From Svornostia abyssi (GTDB lineage: Bacteria; Actinomycetota; Thermoleophilia; Solirubrobacterales; Solirubrobacteraceae), in the NCBI GenBank assembly GCA_024666565.1, contig CP088295.1:1488001-1552000 (forward strand): DNA of 64,000 nt. The letters run 5' to 3'. Below are positions 41,621-50,415 of this stretch, one piece after another. The notes beneath the pieces are model-generated. The model did no database searches, had not been told where the DNA came from, and saw nothing but the letters and a program-made list of their open reading frames with translations. The position numbers were made by a program, and so were the translations under genes. The first letter of the stretch is position 1; the number at the start of each line of letters is the position of its first letter.

Positions 41621-42670
41621 ATGACCGACACCAACCGTGGAGGCCGCATCGCCGCGGCGGCAATCGCCGCCGCTCTGGTGTTCCCGGCGGCCGCGGACGC
41701 CGCGCCGTCGGTGTTCAGCACCACGGCCAAGGTCGTGCCGGCGGGGCAGACCCCGGACGGCACGTGGACGCAGGGCAACCTCAGCGATGAGGAGCGGTAC
41801 CTCCTCAACGTCGGAGGCTTCCCCCTGGCGCTGAGCGAGAGCAACGGCAAGACCACGGGCGGCGTCGTCGGCTACGACGTGCTGCCCCCGCTGTACCGCA
41901 ACCTGTTCGGGAAGCCGCGCTGGCTCACCGAGGGGACCACCGGCGCGCAGCCGCACGCCACCTGCGACGTTGCGGCGCTGAACGCCGACGCCGCCATCCT
42001 CGGCTGGCAGGGCGACGAGCCGGCATACGGATACGTCCTGTTCCAGGCGACCGCCGCCGGGCTCGGCGACGATCCCGCCAAGTGGCTGCCGAAGGTCAAG
42101 GAGCTCACGGGTCTCTCGCTGGCCAGCACCACGAACCTCACCACCGCGTGCACCTCGATCGGCGGGACGTTCGTTCCGGCCGACACGGTCGTTGCGAAGT
42201 CGTCCGATCTCGCGAGCGGGCTCACGGCGCCGCTGGAGACGAAGGTCGCCGACCTCACGAAGGCGAAGGACACCGCCGACACCAAGGTCGCCGACCTCAC
42301 GAAGGCCAAGGCCGCGGCCGACGCCGAGGTCAAGCGCCTGACGCTCGAGGCGACCCCGTTCAAGGTCGCGGTGCCGAGCTCCGCCACCCTCCAGCGTGGT
42401 CTCGACGTCAACGTCACGGGCCCGCCGAACCGGCCGGTGTTCATCCGGGCGCTCGTCACGGAGAAGCAGCGCCGCGAGCTGAAGATCCCGGTCAAGACCC
42501 TGGGAACCGGCACCGGATTCACCGACGCCAAGGGCAAGGCCAAGGTCATCGTCCAGCCGCGGAAGGACTCCGCGCCTGTGCTGCTCCGCTGGCAGGTCGC
42601 CATTCCGGTGCAGATCGCCGCCGTGTCCGGCGACCGCCAGAACACGCTGGTCGTGTCCCTCGGCGCCTGA
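41621..42670 (+). CDS. secreted coiled-coil protein heading the pst-like operon
   Basis: A 349-residue exported protein of unknown function. The signal peptide is about residues 1-27 (AAAAIAAALVFPAAADAA). The middle has DVLPPLYRNLFGKPRWL and cysteine-containing segments. A coiled coil at about 205-245 is built from two near-identical 14-residue units (KVADLTKAKDTADT and KVADLTKAKAAADA). The C-terminal 100 residues look like a beta-sandwich. The AGGAG Shine-Dalgarno is 10 bases upstream. Its gene is 65 bases before the PstS-like gene. It might organise the binding protein or touch the cell wall; no family is recognised. Confidence 0.8.
   Translation: MTDTNRGGRIAAAAIAAALVFPAAADAAPSVFSTTAKVVPAGQTPDGTWTQGNLSDEERYLLNVGGFPLALSESNGKTTGGVVGYDVLPPLYRNLFGKPRWLTEGTTGAQPHATCDVAALNADAAILGWQGDEPAYGYVLFQATAAGLGDDPAKWLPKVKELTGLSLASTTNLTTACTSIGGTFVPADTVVAKSSDLASGLTAPLETKVADLTKAKDTADTKVADLTKAKAAADAEVKRLTLEATPFKVAVPSSATLQRGLDVNVTGPPNRPVFIRALVTEKQRRELKIPVKTLGTGTGFTDAKGKAKVIVQPRKDSAPVLLRWQVAIPVQIAAVSGDRQNTLVVSLGA
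42242..42306 (+). repeat. 23-bp direct repeat coding coiled-coil units
   Basis: The same 23 bases occur at 42242-42264 and 42284-42306, 42 bases apart (14 codons, two heptads). The near-identity at DNA level suggests recent duplication of a coiled-coil unit. Confidence 0.7.
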
Positions 42671-42700
42671 GCGCCTTCCGGGCCTTCGCGGCTCATTTTC

Positions 42701-42729
42701 TATATAAATTCGATCAACAAAAACGAGGA
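42701..42729 (+). promoter_or_regulatory. A/T-rich promoter and ribosome binding site of pstS-like gene
   Basis: TATATAAAT at 42701-42709 is one of the most A/T-rich stretches in the window and offers a near-consensus -10. GAGGA at 42725-42729 is the Shine-Dalgarno for ATG 42736. A separate strong promoter for the binding protein is common in pst operons. Confidence 0.55.
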
Positions 42730-42735
42730 ACTGGA

Positions 42736-43584
42736 ATGAAGACGCACACCAGAGGGCTCGCAGCCGTCGCGGCCCTGACGGCGGTCGCTGCCGTCCCGGC
42801 CACTGCGAACGCCGCAACCATCGCCGGGTCCGGGTCGAGCGCCAGCACGCCCTATGTCGAGGCGCTGTTCAAGGCCTACAAGAAGGTCGACAAGAAGAAC
42901 ACGTTCACGTACTCCGCGAACAACGGCAACGCCGGTGCGAAGGACGTGCAGGCGGGCCGCAGCGCGTTTGCGATCCAGACGCGTCCGCCGCTGCCCTCCG
43001 ACTCGGGCCTCGTGTACTCGAAGCTGTTCCTCGACGCGCTCACCGTCTCGGTGAACCCGGCGAACAAGCTCAACGACCTCCAGGTCAGCCAGGTCAAGGA
43101 CATCTTCACCGGCAAGGTCACCGAGTGGTCGGCGTTCTCCGGCTCGGGCTTCTCCCAGCCGATCTCGGCCTTCGGCCGGGTGTCCACCGCGGGGCTGTAC
43201 ACGTTCTTCACGAGCGCGGTCCTCGACGGTGAGGCGCACGGCACGAACGTGACGCCGCTCGACAAGGACGGCGAGGTCGCGGTGGCGCTCTCGAAGAACC
43301 CGCAGGGCATCGGCTACGTCGGTCTGGCGAACTCCCGCGCGGGCAGCGGCGTCAAGCGCCTGGCGCTCAACGGCGTGCCGCCCACGCCCGCGACGATCAA
43401 GAGCCTGAAGTACCCGCTGTCGCGGTACGCGTGGCTCGTGACGTCGTCCACGAAGCCGAACCAGGCCGCCCTGAAGTTCGGTGACTGGATCCGCTCCAGC
43501 TACGAGGCCGGCGTCATCATCGACAAGCTCGGCGCGGTGCCCGCGTTCAACGCGACGAAGCCCAAGAAGAAGAAGAAGAAGTAG
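42736..43584 (+). CDS. pstS: PstS-like phosphate-type substrate-binding protein
   Basis: A 282-residue periplasmic-type binding protein, shorter than typical PstS (about 320-370). The signal peptide ends near ANAA (about residue 27). Domain 1 begins TIAGSGSSASTPYVEALF, matching the first anion-binding loop. AFAIQTRPPLP and VKDIFTGKVTEWSAF are recognisable PstS blocks. The third loop, usually R-x-SGSGT, reads FGRVSTAG, so the ligand may be bound differently or may not be phosphate. The C-terminus ends KPKKKKKK. No lipobox is seen. It is followed after 12 bases by the permease genes. Confidence 0.85.
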   Translation: MKTHTRGLAAVAALTAVAAVPATANAATIAGSGSSASTPYVEALFKAYKKVDKKNTFTYSANNGNAGAKDVQAGRSAFAIQTRPPLPSDSGLVYSKLFLDALTVSVNPANKLNDLQVSQVKDIFTGKVTEWSAFSGSGFSQPISAFGRVSTAGLYTFFTSAVLDGEAHGTNVTPLDKDGEVAVALSKNPQGIGYVGLANSRAGSGVKRLALNGVPPTPATIKSLKYPLSRYAWLVTSSTKPNQAALKFGDWIRSSYEAGVIIDKLGAVPAFNATKPKKKKKK

Positions 43585-43596
43585 GTCACGCCGCCG

Positions 43597-44598
43597 ATGG
43601 CCACCCAGGTCCATGACGACCCTGGCGCCCGCGCGCTGCGGGCCGACCGGCGCGCCGAGCTCATGCTCGGCGCGCTGGTCCTCGGCGTGCTCGGATTCGT
43701 GCTGCTGCTCATCGTCTTCGTGTTCCGCGAAGCGTGGCCGTCCTTCGCCAACAACGGCCTGCTCTGGTTCGCGAACGGCGACGACTTCGACCGGGAGATC
43801 GAGGAGATCTTCATGTCGGCCAACCTCCTTCAGGAGCCGGTCTACGACTTCCGCGCGTGGCCGATCCTGTGGAGCACGATCGTCATCACGACCCTGTCGG
43901 TTGTCATCAGCTTCATCGCCGCGCTCTTCGTCTCGGTGTTCGTCGTGGAGTTCGCGCCCGAGTGGATGCGGCGCATCCTCGAGCCGGTCATCCGGCTGCT
44001 CGCCAGCGTGCCCTCCGTGATCCTCGGCCTGCTCGGCGTGCTCATCCTCGTCCCCTTCATCGGTGAGCAGCTCATCACCGACGACCAGCGCCGCGAGGTC
44101 TCCTACGTCGTCTCGCTGAGCGGCTACAGCCTCCTCGCCGGCGTCCTGATCCTCAGCCTCATGATCGCGCCGCTCATGATCGCCGTGTTCGTCGACGGCC
44201 TGCGCTCCGTGCCGCGTGGCTGGCTGGAGGGCGCGCTGGGCCTCGGCGTGAACCGGTGGCGGACGTTCTGGAAGATCGGCGTGCGGACTGCCCGCCCCGC
44301 GCTCGTCGCCGGCACGGTCCTCGCGACCGCACGCGCGATCGGGGAGTCGATCATGCTCGCGATGGTCTGCGGCGGCGTCGGCTTCGCGCCGAACCCGGCT
44401 GACGGGCTCATCTTCTTCCTGGAGCCCGCGAAGCCGATTCCCGCCGCGATCCTCCAGGCGTCCGAGGAGCTCACGTCGCCGCCGATGCGGGACACGATCT
44501 TCGCGATGGCGTCGATCCTGCTGTTCTCGTCGCTCGTCCTCTCCCTCGCCGGCTGGGCCGTCAAGCAGCCGATGAAGAAGTACGGGGTGCGCAGTTGA
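43597..44598 (+). CDS. pstC: phosphate ABC transporter permease PstC
   Basis: A 333-residue permease with about six helices. The first helix is LVLGVLGFVLLLIVFVFREAW. The cytoplasmic coupling loop lies in GWLEGALGLGVNRWRTFWKIGVR, followed by ARAIGESIMLAMVCGG. The FVVEFAPEWMRRILEPVIRLLASVPSVILG-type core is characteristic of PstC. It pairs with PstA to form the membrane pore. Its stop overlaps the TTG start of pstA. Confidence 0.9.
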   Translation: MATQVHDDPGARALRADRRAELMLGALVLGVLGFVLLLIVFVFREAWPSFANNGLLWFANGDDFDREIEEIFMSANLLQEPVYDFRAWPILWSTIVITTLSVVISFIAALFVSVFVVEFAPEWMRRILEPVIRLLASVPSVILGLLGVLILVPFIGEQLITDDQRREVSYVVSLSGYSLLAGVLILSLMIAPLMIAVFVDGLRSVPRGWLEGALGLGVNRWRTFWKIGVRTARPALVAGTVLATARAIGESIMLAMVCGGVGFAPNPADGLIFFLEPAKPIPAAILQASEELTSPPMRDTIFAMASILLFSSLVLSLAGWAVKQPMKKYGVRS

Positions 44599-45554
44599 GC
44601 GTCGCAACGCCGCCCGCCCCCAAGGAACGCCGTTCGGCGCGCGACTCGAGCGCGTCGTGGCGCTGGACCGACCGGCTCGGCCTCGCGTTCGCGTGGGTGC
44701 TCGGCGTGATGTTCCTCCTCATCACCGTGGGCATCGTCATCTACCTCATGGTCCAGGGGATCCGGTTCGTCAAGCCGGAGTACTTCGTCACGTCGCCGTC
44801 CGCCGGGTTCTCGGAGAGCGAGACCGGTGGCTTCCTCGACCCCCTCGTCGGGACGATCGTCGTCGCGTCGCTCGCGATGGCGATCGCGTTCCCCGTGGGG
44901 CTCGGAGTCGGTGTGTGGCTGAGCGAGTACGGCCGGCCCACCTGGCTCGCGCGGATCACCGAGTCGACCGTCGAGATGCTCGCCGGCACGCCGTCGATCG
45001 TCTTCGCGCTCTTCGGCGTGCTGCTCTTCCAGCACCCGGCGCTGGGGCTCTTCAGCCAGTCCACGGACGGCGTCGTGTACGGCCGGTCGTTCTTTGCCGC
45101 GGCCGCCATGCTCGCGCTCATCGCGCTGCCGCTCGTCGTGGCCAACGTGCGTGAGGGCCTGCAGGCGATTCCCGGCCACGTGCGAGAGGCGTCGTACGCC
45201 GTCGGCAAGACGAAGATCGCCACCACGCGCCGCGTGCTGCTGCCCGCCGCCCGTCCGTCGGTCGTGACCGGCGCGATGCTCGGTGTCGGCCGGGTCATCG
45301 GGGACACCGCGGTGATCATCCTGCTCCTCGGCGCGACCCTGAAGATCGTGCCCGCCGAGGGGCCGGTCGGCGAGCTGCGCGGCACCGGCAGCACGCTGAC
45401 GAGCTTCGTGTTTCAGAACGCCCCCACGGGCGAGGCCAACCAGCCGGAGAAGGCCTTCGCGGCGGCATTCGTGCTGCTCGCGATGGTGCTGATCCTGAAC
45501 TTCGCCATGGACGTCGTCGTCCGTCGAGGAAGGAGACTCACATGGGGTTCCTGA
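44595..45554 (+). CDS. pstA: phosphate ABC transporter permease PstA
   Basis: A 319-residue permease. The core includes GVWLSEYGRPTWLARI, TVEMLAGTPSIVFALFG, the coupling segment REASYAVGKTKIATTRRVLLP and GRVIGDTAVIILLLGATL. The start is TTG 44595, which overlaps the pstC stop (TTGA). The end overlaps pstB by 13 bases. It is the second half of the transport channel. Confidence 0.9.
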   Translation: MSVATPPAPKERRSARDSSASWRWTDRLGLAFAWVLGVMFLLITVGIVIYLMVQGIRFVKPEYFVTSPSAGFSESETGGFLDPLVGTIVVASLAMAIAFPVGLGVGVWLSEYGRPTWLARITESTVEMLAGTPSIVFALFGVLLFQHPALGLFSQSTDGVVYGRSFFAAAAMLALIALPLVVANVREGLQAIPGHVREASYAVGKTKIATTRRVLLPAARPSVVTGAMLGVGRVIGDTAVIILLLGATLKIVPAEGPVGELRGTGSTLTSFVFQNAPTGEANQPEKAFAAAFVLLAMVLILNFAMDVVVRRGRRLTWGS

Positions 45555-46435
45555 GCCCGCCGCCGGTCCGCAAGCTGCCGCTCGCCGGTGAGGACACGGC
45601 CCGGGTCGTCGAGCCAAACGGAAACGGCGCGTCGAGCTTCGTCTCGTCGGGTCGTCGCGCGGTCGCGTCGACCTCGCTGGCGGTCGACCGGATGCAGGTC
45701 GAGGAGCTCTCGATCGCGTACGGATCGAAGCTCGCCGTCGACTCGGTGTCGCTGCCCATCAGGCAGGGCGAGGTGCTCGCGCTCATCGGCCCTTCGGGCT
45801 GCGGGAAGACGACGCTCCTGCGGTCGCTGAACCGCCTGACTGAGCTCACGAAGACGGCGTCGCTGAAGGGGCGCATCACGCTTGACGGCGACGACACCGC
45901 GACGTTCGAGCCCACGTCGCTGCGCCGCCGCGTCACGATGGTCTTCCAGCAGCCAAACCCGTTCCCGATGAGCGTGTTCGACAACGTGGCGTTCGTGCTG
46001 CGCGAGCAGGCGTCGCGCCGGCCCCGCAAGCGCGAGCTGAAGGGCGCCGTGGAGGACGCCCTGCGCCGCGCGGGCCTGTGGGACGAGGTCAAGCACGACC
46101 TCGCGCACCCGGCGCTGCGGCTGTCCGGCGGCCAGCAGCAGCGGCTGTGCATCGCCCGGGCGCTCGCCGCGAATCCCGAGGTGCTGCTGCTCGACGAGCC
46201 GTGCTCGGCGCTCGACCCGCAGTCCACCCAGGTCATCGAGGACCTCATCGTGCAGCTGCGCGAGGAGGTCGCCGTGGTGATCGTGACGCACAACCTCCAG
46301 CAGGCCTACCGGATCGCCGACTACGTCGCCTTCATGTACCTCGGCGAGCTCGTCGAGTACGGGCCGGCGGAGCAGGTGTTCGGGGCGCCCAAGCAGGAGC
46401 GGACCAGGGAGTACGTCAGCGGTGCGTTCGGCTAG
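45542..46435 (+). CDS. pstB: phosphate ABC transporter ATP-binding protein PstB
   Basis: A 297-residue ATPase. Walker A is GPSGCGKTT, the Q loop is VFQQPNPFPMSVFDNV, the signature is LSGGQQQRL, Walker B is LLLDEPCSALDP and the switch histidine is in VIVTHNLQQA. The PNPFPMSV motif is diagnostic of PstB. A 50-residue N-terminal extension before the ABC core is unusual. No phoU gene follows. Instead the operon runs on into a lipoprotein and zinc-ribbon genes. Confidence 0.93.
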   Translation: MGFLSPPPVRKLPLAGEDTARVVEPNGNGASSFVSSGRRAVASTSLAVDRMQVEELSIAYGSKLAVDSVSLPIRQGEVLALIGPSGCGKTTLLRSLNRLTELTKTASLKGRITLDGDDTATFEPTSLRRRVTMVFQQPNPFPMSVFDNVAFVLREQASRRPRKRELKGAVEDALRRAGLWDEVKHDLAHPALRLSGGQQQRLCIARALAANPEVLLLDEPCSALDPQSTQVIEDLIVQLREEVAVVIVTHNLQQAYRIADYVAFMYLGELVEYGPAEQVFGAPKQERTREYVSGAFG

Positions 46436-47154
46436 GCCCTTCATGGCGGTGCTCGCCCTCACCATCCCCGTGCTCGCCGGGCTGCGATTCGACGCAGGAC
46501 AAGAACGAGCGCGCAAAGCTCGCGGCACAGCGCGAGATCGCCAGCCGCGAGCCGTTGCGCGTGGGCGCGGTCAATCCGGACATCGCGATCGACGACGTCG
46601 CGCTGGTCCGCGACGCGCGGTCGACGGCGGTGGTCGTCGAGCTGCGCAGCCGGGCGGCACGACCGCTCACCGATGTCCCGATCTCTGTGGGCGTCCGGCG
46701 CGGCGGGCGCATGGTGTACCTCAACGCGGGCCGCGAACTGGGGTGGTTTCGGACGCACGTCCCGGCGATCCCCGCCCGAGGCGCCGCCACCTGGGTGTTC
46801 CGCGTCCCGCCCGGGCGCCGCACCCGCGCCGGCGACGTGCCGTTCGCGCGGGTCGGCATCCCGGGCGCGCCGGTCGTCAGCTCGGCGAGTGCGCTGCCCG
46901 AGATCCAGGCGGCGCCCGCCGGCGGCGTCACGCGCGGCCGCGCGCGCGTTGCTGTGGAGAACAGGTCCGACATCCCGCAGTTCGGCCTGCAGGTCTACGC
47001 GTACGCCCGCGAGGGCGGCCGTTACGTGACCGCGGGGGCCACCACCGTCAAACGGCTCAAGCGCGATGAGCGCAGCGTCGTGCAGGTCCCGCTGACCGGC
47101 CGGACGCAGGCTGGGCGCCTGCAGATCGTGGCCGTCCCGACGATCTTTCAATGA
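46422..47154 (+). CDS. lipoprotein of the pst-like operon, frameshifted in signal peptide
   Basis: About 243 residues after correction. The start (GTG 46422, or ATG 46443) encodes a signal peptide MAVLALTIPVLAG, and the frame then breaks at the GGG at 46479-46481. Removing one G gives the perfect lipobox LAGC followed by DSTQDKNERAKLAAQREI. The mature part contains two beta-rich repeats that look like FxLYD/DUF-type sandwich domains (VAVVELRSRAARPLTDVPI-like and RVAVENRSDIPQFGLQVY). It overlaps pstB by 14 bases. It probably sits outside the membrane next to the transporter; the function is unknown. Confidence 0.75.
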
Positions 47155-47166
47155 GGAGCGAGTGAC

Positions 47167-47820
47167 ATGAGCTTCACCGACGAGCGCATCGCAGCACCCG
47201 CGCCGATCGCACGCGCGCCGTGGGAGCAGTGCGACAGCTGCCAGGCGCCGGTCGACGACACCCAGCGCTACTGCGTCGCGTGCGGGGCCCACCAGCGGCG
47301 CAGCAACGACCCGGCCGCGCGGTTCTTCGCTGACGCGCGCCGCCCGAAGACCCCGGCGGTGCCCGCGCCGGAGGCGGGAAGCCGGCGGACGGTCCCGACC
47401 ATCGTCGCCGCGGGGCTCATCGCGCTGCTGCCCGTCGCGGCGGGCATCGGCATCCTCGTGGGCCGCGGGGCGTCGAGCAACGACGACGTGCTCGTCGAGG
47501 CGCTGAAGGCGCAGAAGGTCGAAGTCGTGCAGGTCGGCGGCGGCGCGGCGGGCGCGACGGGGGACGCCGCGGCCACGGGAGATGAGGAGGCGTCGGCCGA
47601 CGCGTCCGCGTCGGACAAGGACGAGACCTCGACGAGCAGCAAGCCGGCGAAGATCCTTGCCACGGGCCCGGCCGGCAGCGCCCGTCAGCTCGCGGGGACG
47701 AAACCGACGAAGAAGGACGTCGAGGAGAGCAAGAAGGCCGTCGAGCGCATCAACAGCACGAAGGGCGACGAGTACGTGGATTCGCAGAGGGACCTGCCCG
47801 ACCAGATCGTCGTTCCATGA
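47167..47820 (+). CDS. zinc-ribbon single-pass membrane protein
   Basis: A 217-residue protein. The zinc ribbon CDSC...CVAC is at about 22-39 (EQCDSCQAPVDDTQRYCVAC), with a transmembrane helix at about 76-99 (TIVAAGLIALLPVAAGIGIL). A Ser/Asp/Glu/Ala-rich region and a basic C-terminal helix (TKKDVEESKKAVERI) follow. It has a strong GAGGAG Shine-Dalgarno 8 bases from ATG 47167. Its stop overlaps the next ATG (ATGA). The layout matches the zinc-ribbon membrane protein at 6612. It may couple the transporter to a cytoplasmic partner. Confidence 0.78.
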   Translation: MSFTDERIAAPAPIARAPWEQCDSCQAPVDDTQRYCVACGAHQRRSNDPAARFFADARRPKTPAVPAPEAGSRRTVPTIVAAGLIALLPVAAGIGILVGRGASSNDDVLVEALKAQKVEVVQVGGGAAGATGDAAATGDEEASADASASDKDETSTSSKPAKILATGPAGSARQLAGTKPTKKDVEESKKAVERINSTKGDEYVDSQRDLPDQIVVP

Positions 47821-48266
47821 GGTCGCGCGACAAGGCCCCCGAGGGCATGGTCCCGGCGGAGCAGATCGCCGCGCAGGCGCGTAAGGAGGCTGCGTCCGCG
47901 CCGCCTCCCGCGCCGCAAGACCAGGATCTTGTCGCCCGCCGCGACAAGCTCATCGAGCAGTTCACGGTGCAGCAGGCCGAGCTCGGGGGCGTCTTCTACG
48001 AGATGGCGATCCGCGACCATATCCGTCTGGACGTCCTGACGCAGAAGGCCGCGGCGCTGCAGCGGGTCGATCACGAACTCGCGGAGGTCGAGCGCGCCCT
48101 GCGCGGCGACGAGGGCCCAGTTGCGGGGAACTGCCCGTCGTGCGGGGCACGCCACGCGGCCGAGGCGCGGTTCTGCTCGCGCTGCGGGTACGTCCTGCAA
48201 CTCGCGGAGACGCCCCCGCCCACCGCGCCCGTGGTGAACGGCAACGGGAACGGCGCCGCGCCGTGA
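47817..48266 (+). CDS. coiled-coil protein with C-terminal zinc ribbon
   Basis: A 149-residue soluble protein. A helical, coiled-coil-prone region spans about 35-95 (DLVARRDKLIEQFTVQQAEL to VDHELAEVERAL). A zinc ribbon follows with CPSC...CSRC (about 105-122). An Asn-Gly repeat (NGNGNG) is near the end. ATG 47817 and the next GTG both overlap neighbouring stops, so three genes are translationally coupled. Together with the preceding membrane zinc-ribbon protein it suggests a zinc-stabilised cytoplasmic complex. No known function. Confidence 0.78.
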   Translation: MRSRDKAPEGMVPAEQIAAQARKEAASAPPPAPQDQDLVARRDKLIEQFTVQQAELGGVFYEMAIRDHIRLDVLTQKAAALQRVDHELAEVERALRGDEGPVAGNCPSCGARHAAEARFCSRCGYVLQLAETPPPTAPVVNGNGNGAAP

Positions 48267-49614
48267 CGCGTCTGCAACTCCTCGGCGTCGCCATGCTGTC
48301 CGTGCTCTCCACGGCCGGCGTGCTCGTCGGCGCCGTCGGGGCCAGCCCGGATCTCGGCGCGCTCGGCGACCTCACCCGACAGGTGCGGGTCGCGACCGGC
48401 GTGAGCACCGAGGAGCCGGCGGCGGAGGCGGCGACGGACGAAGAGAGCGCGGATGCCGGCGCGGAGGAGGAGGTCGTGACGGAGGAGGCCGCCGCCGAAC
48501 CCGCCGCGACCGTCGACACGGCGACGGCGGACGAGGTCGACATCTCCGACGTCGACGTGGGCGAGTTTGATGACACCGCCGGGGACGAGTCGGGCGACGG
48601 CCCGGTGACCGCGGCTGACCAGGTCCCCAAGCCGTCACGCATCAAGCACATCTTCGTCATCACCCTCGCCGGGCACGGCGTCGACGCCGCGTTCGGATCG
48701 GGCTCCGCTGCGCCGTACCTCGCCGGCGAGCTCCGGCCCAAGGGCACGCTGCTCACCGGGTTCTCCTCGTTGGGCCGCGCCGACCTGCCGGATCGCCTGG
48801 CGCTGATCAGCGGCCAGCCACCGAACGCCGCGACGAAGGGCAACTGCGCGACGTACCAGGAGATCCCCGCGTCGACGAAGCCCAACAGCGCGCGGGGGAG
48901 GTCACGGTCGACGGCTGCGTGTTCCCGAACACGGTCACGACGCTGGCCGATCAGGTCACGAGCGCCGGGCAGACGTGGAAGGCGTACGCGCAGGACATGG
49001 AGAAGGGCCCGAAGGGCGCGATCCTCTGCCGCCGCCCGCCGTCGAACGGGCTGGACGACACACAGCAGCCGCGGCCGGGCGACACGTACGCCGCGCGCAA
49101 CAACCCCTTCGTCTACTTCCACTCGCTGCTGGACCTCAGCGACTGCGACGCGAACGCCGGGCCGCTGACGAAGCTCGAGGGCGACCTCGCGTCGGCGAAG
49201 AAGACGCCGAACGTCAGCTACATCGCCCCGGGGCTCTGCAGCGACGGCTCGGTGACCGCGTGCGCCGACGGCACGCCCGCCGGCCTCGCTGCGGCCGACG
49301 CGTTCCTGAAGACGTGGGTGCCGAAGATCTTCGCGTCACCCGCGTACAAGGAGGACGGCCTGCTCGTGATCACGTTCGCGGGCGGGGCCGGCGCGCCGGC
49401 GGGCGCGGACGGGCCGGTGCGCAACGGCACGCTGCTGATCTCGCGATATGCGAAGCCGGGGGGCGTCGACGAGACCGAGCTCGATCCGTACGCCCTGTTG
49501 CGCACCTTCGAGGATCTCCTCGGGTACAAGGCACTCGCCCGGGCGAAGACGGCGCCGTCGCTGACCCCGACGGTACTGGCGACAGCGCGGGTCATCGAGC
49601 CGGGCGACGACTGA
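48263..49614 (+). CDS. phosphoesterase/alkaline-phosphatase-superfamily-like protein, frameshifted
   Basis: About 450 residues after correction. The N-terminal helix (LQLLGVAMLSVLSTAGVLVG) acts as a signal or anchor, followed by a Glu/Asp/Ala-rich linker. The domain from about 120 starts IKHIFVITLAGHGVDAAFG, the position of the metal-site aspartate in phosphoesterase-family (PLC/AcpA-like) proteins, where VIxxMENxS is usual. The frame breaks in the G run 48894-48898; one extra G gives ARGEVTVDGCVFPNTV. The rest includes YFHSLLDLSDCDANAGPL and LLVITFAGGAG. Key acidic metal ligands seem changed, so activity is uncertain. It fits a phosphate-release partner for the transporter. Confidence 0.75.
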
Positions 49615-49710
49615 TCCGGCGGCCCATATGGGAAGATGTCTCTGAGTTCTGATCAGATATCGGTACCCCCATCAGGGCAGCCCCGTTCGCACCGGGAAGG
49701 ACACCAACAG

Positions 49711-49739
49711 ACCCGGCGCGACGAGATGCCGCGCCGGGT
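49711..49739. terminator. bidirectional terminator, 10-bp perfect stem
   Basis: ACCCGGCGCG (49711-49720) pairs perfectly with 49730-49739 around a 9-base loop. It lies between the convergent pst-operon end (49614) and the response regulator end (49751). Confidence 0.78.
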
Positions 49740-49750
49740 GTTCGTGTCTG

Positions 49751-50408
49751 TCACAGGATGCCCAGGACCTCGGGCGCGCGCTGCGTCGCCTCGGTCCGGT
49801 TGCGCACGCCGAGCTTGCGGTACAGCGACGACGCGTGCTTCTTCACGCTGTCGGGCCCCACGTGGAGCTGGGCGGCGATCTCGCGGTTCGTCGCGCCGGT
49901 GGCGAGCAGCTGGAGCACCTCGCGCTCACGCGCGCTGAGCCGGATCCCCTGGGCCGCGTCCTGCGGTGGCGCAGGGACGGCCGCGACCGGGGCGTCCTCG
50001 AACACCGCGGTGCGCACGGCCTCGACCACCACGGAGCCCGGGGTGCCCGGGGGCAGGAAGCCCGGCGGCCCCCGCCTGGCGTACGGGGACGGCCGCGGAC
50101 TGCGCGCAGCGCGACGTGAGCACGAGTTGCAGCGGGGCGTGCTCCGCGCGCAGGGCCGCGGCGAGCGTGCCGACGAACGGCCCGAGGTTCGAGATGTCCA
50201 CCACCGCGACGTGTGGCCGGAACCGACGGGTGAGCTCGGTGGCTCGTTCCTGCCCGCCGGCGAGGTAACAGCGCTCCACCCAGGACTGGCGCTGCAGCAG
50301 GAGCGCAAGCCCGAGCCGCGTGGGCTCGTGCGCGTCGATGACGAGGATGCGGACGGCGTGCTCGATGTCGTGGTCGGGGGGCTGATTCGTGCCCGGGTGG
50401 GTACTCAT
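49751..50408 (-). CDS. LuxR-family response regulator, frameshifted
   Basis: About 218 residues after correction. The receiver domain starts VRILVIDAHEPTRLGLALLL (acidic Asp25) with the phosphorylation candidate Asp71 in VAVVDIS. The output domain has the LuxR helix-turn-helix LSAREREVLQLLATGATNREI...KKHASSLYRKLGV. The frame breaks at 50061-50063 (CCC on the plus strand); removing one base restores AAGFLPPGTPG. The conserved receiver lysine is not clear. TAGAGT lies 7 bases upstream of ATG 50408 inside a small palindrome, suggesting autoregulation. No sensor kinase is adjacent. Confidence 0.82.
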
Positions 50409-50415
50409 GGCATAA

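Noticed and set aside
42700..44607. A 635-codon minus-strand frame opposite pstS and pstC
   Set aside because: It mirrors two recognisable transporter genes and contains no domain; low-complexity charged composition.
49622..49669. Cluster of restriction-like palindromes (CATATG, TGATCA, GATATC, GGTACC) as a cloning scar
   Set aside because: No vector sequence adjoins and the bases grade smoothly into natural intergenic DNA, so I treat it as a possible promoter or small RNA region.
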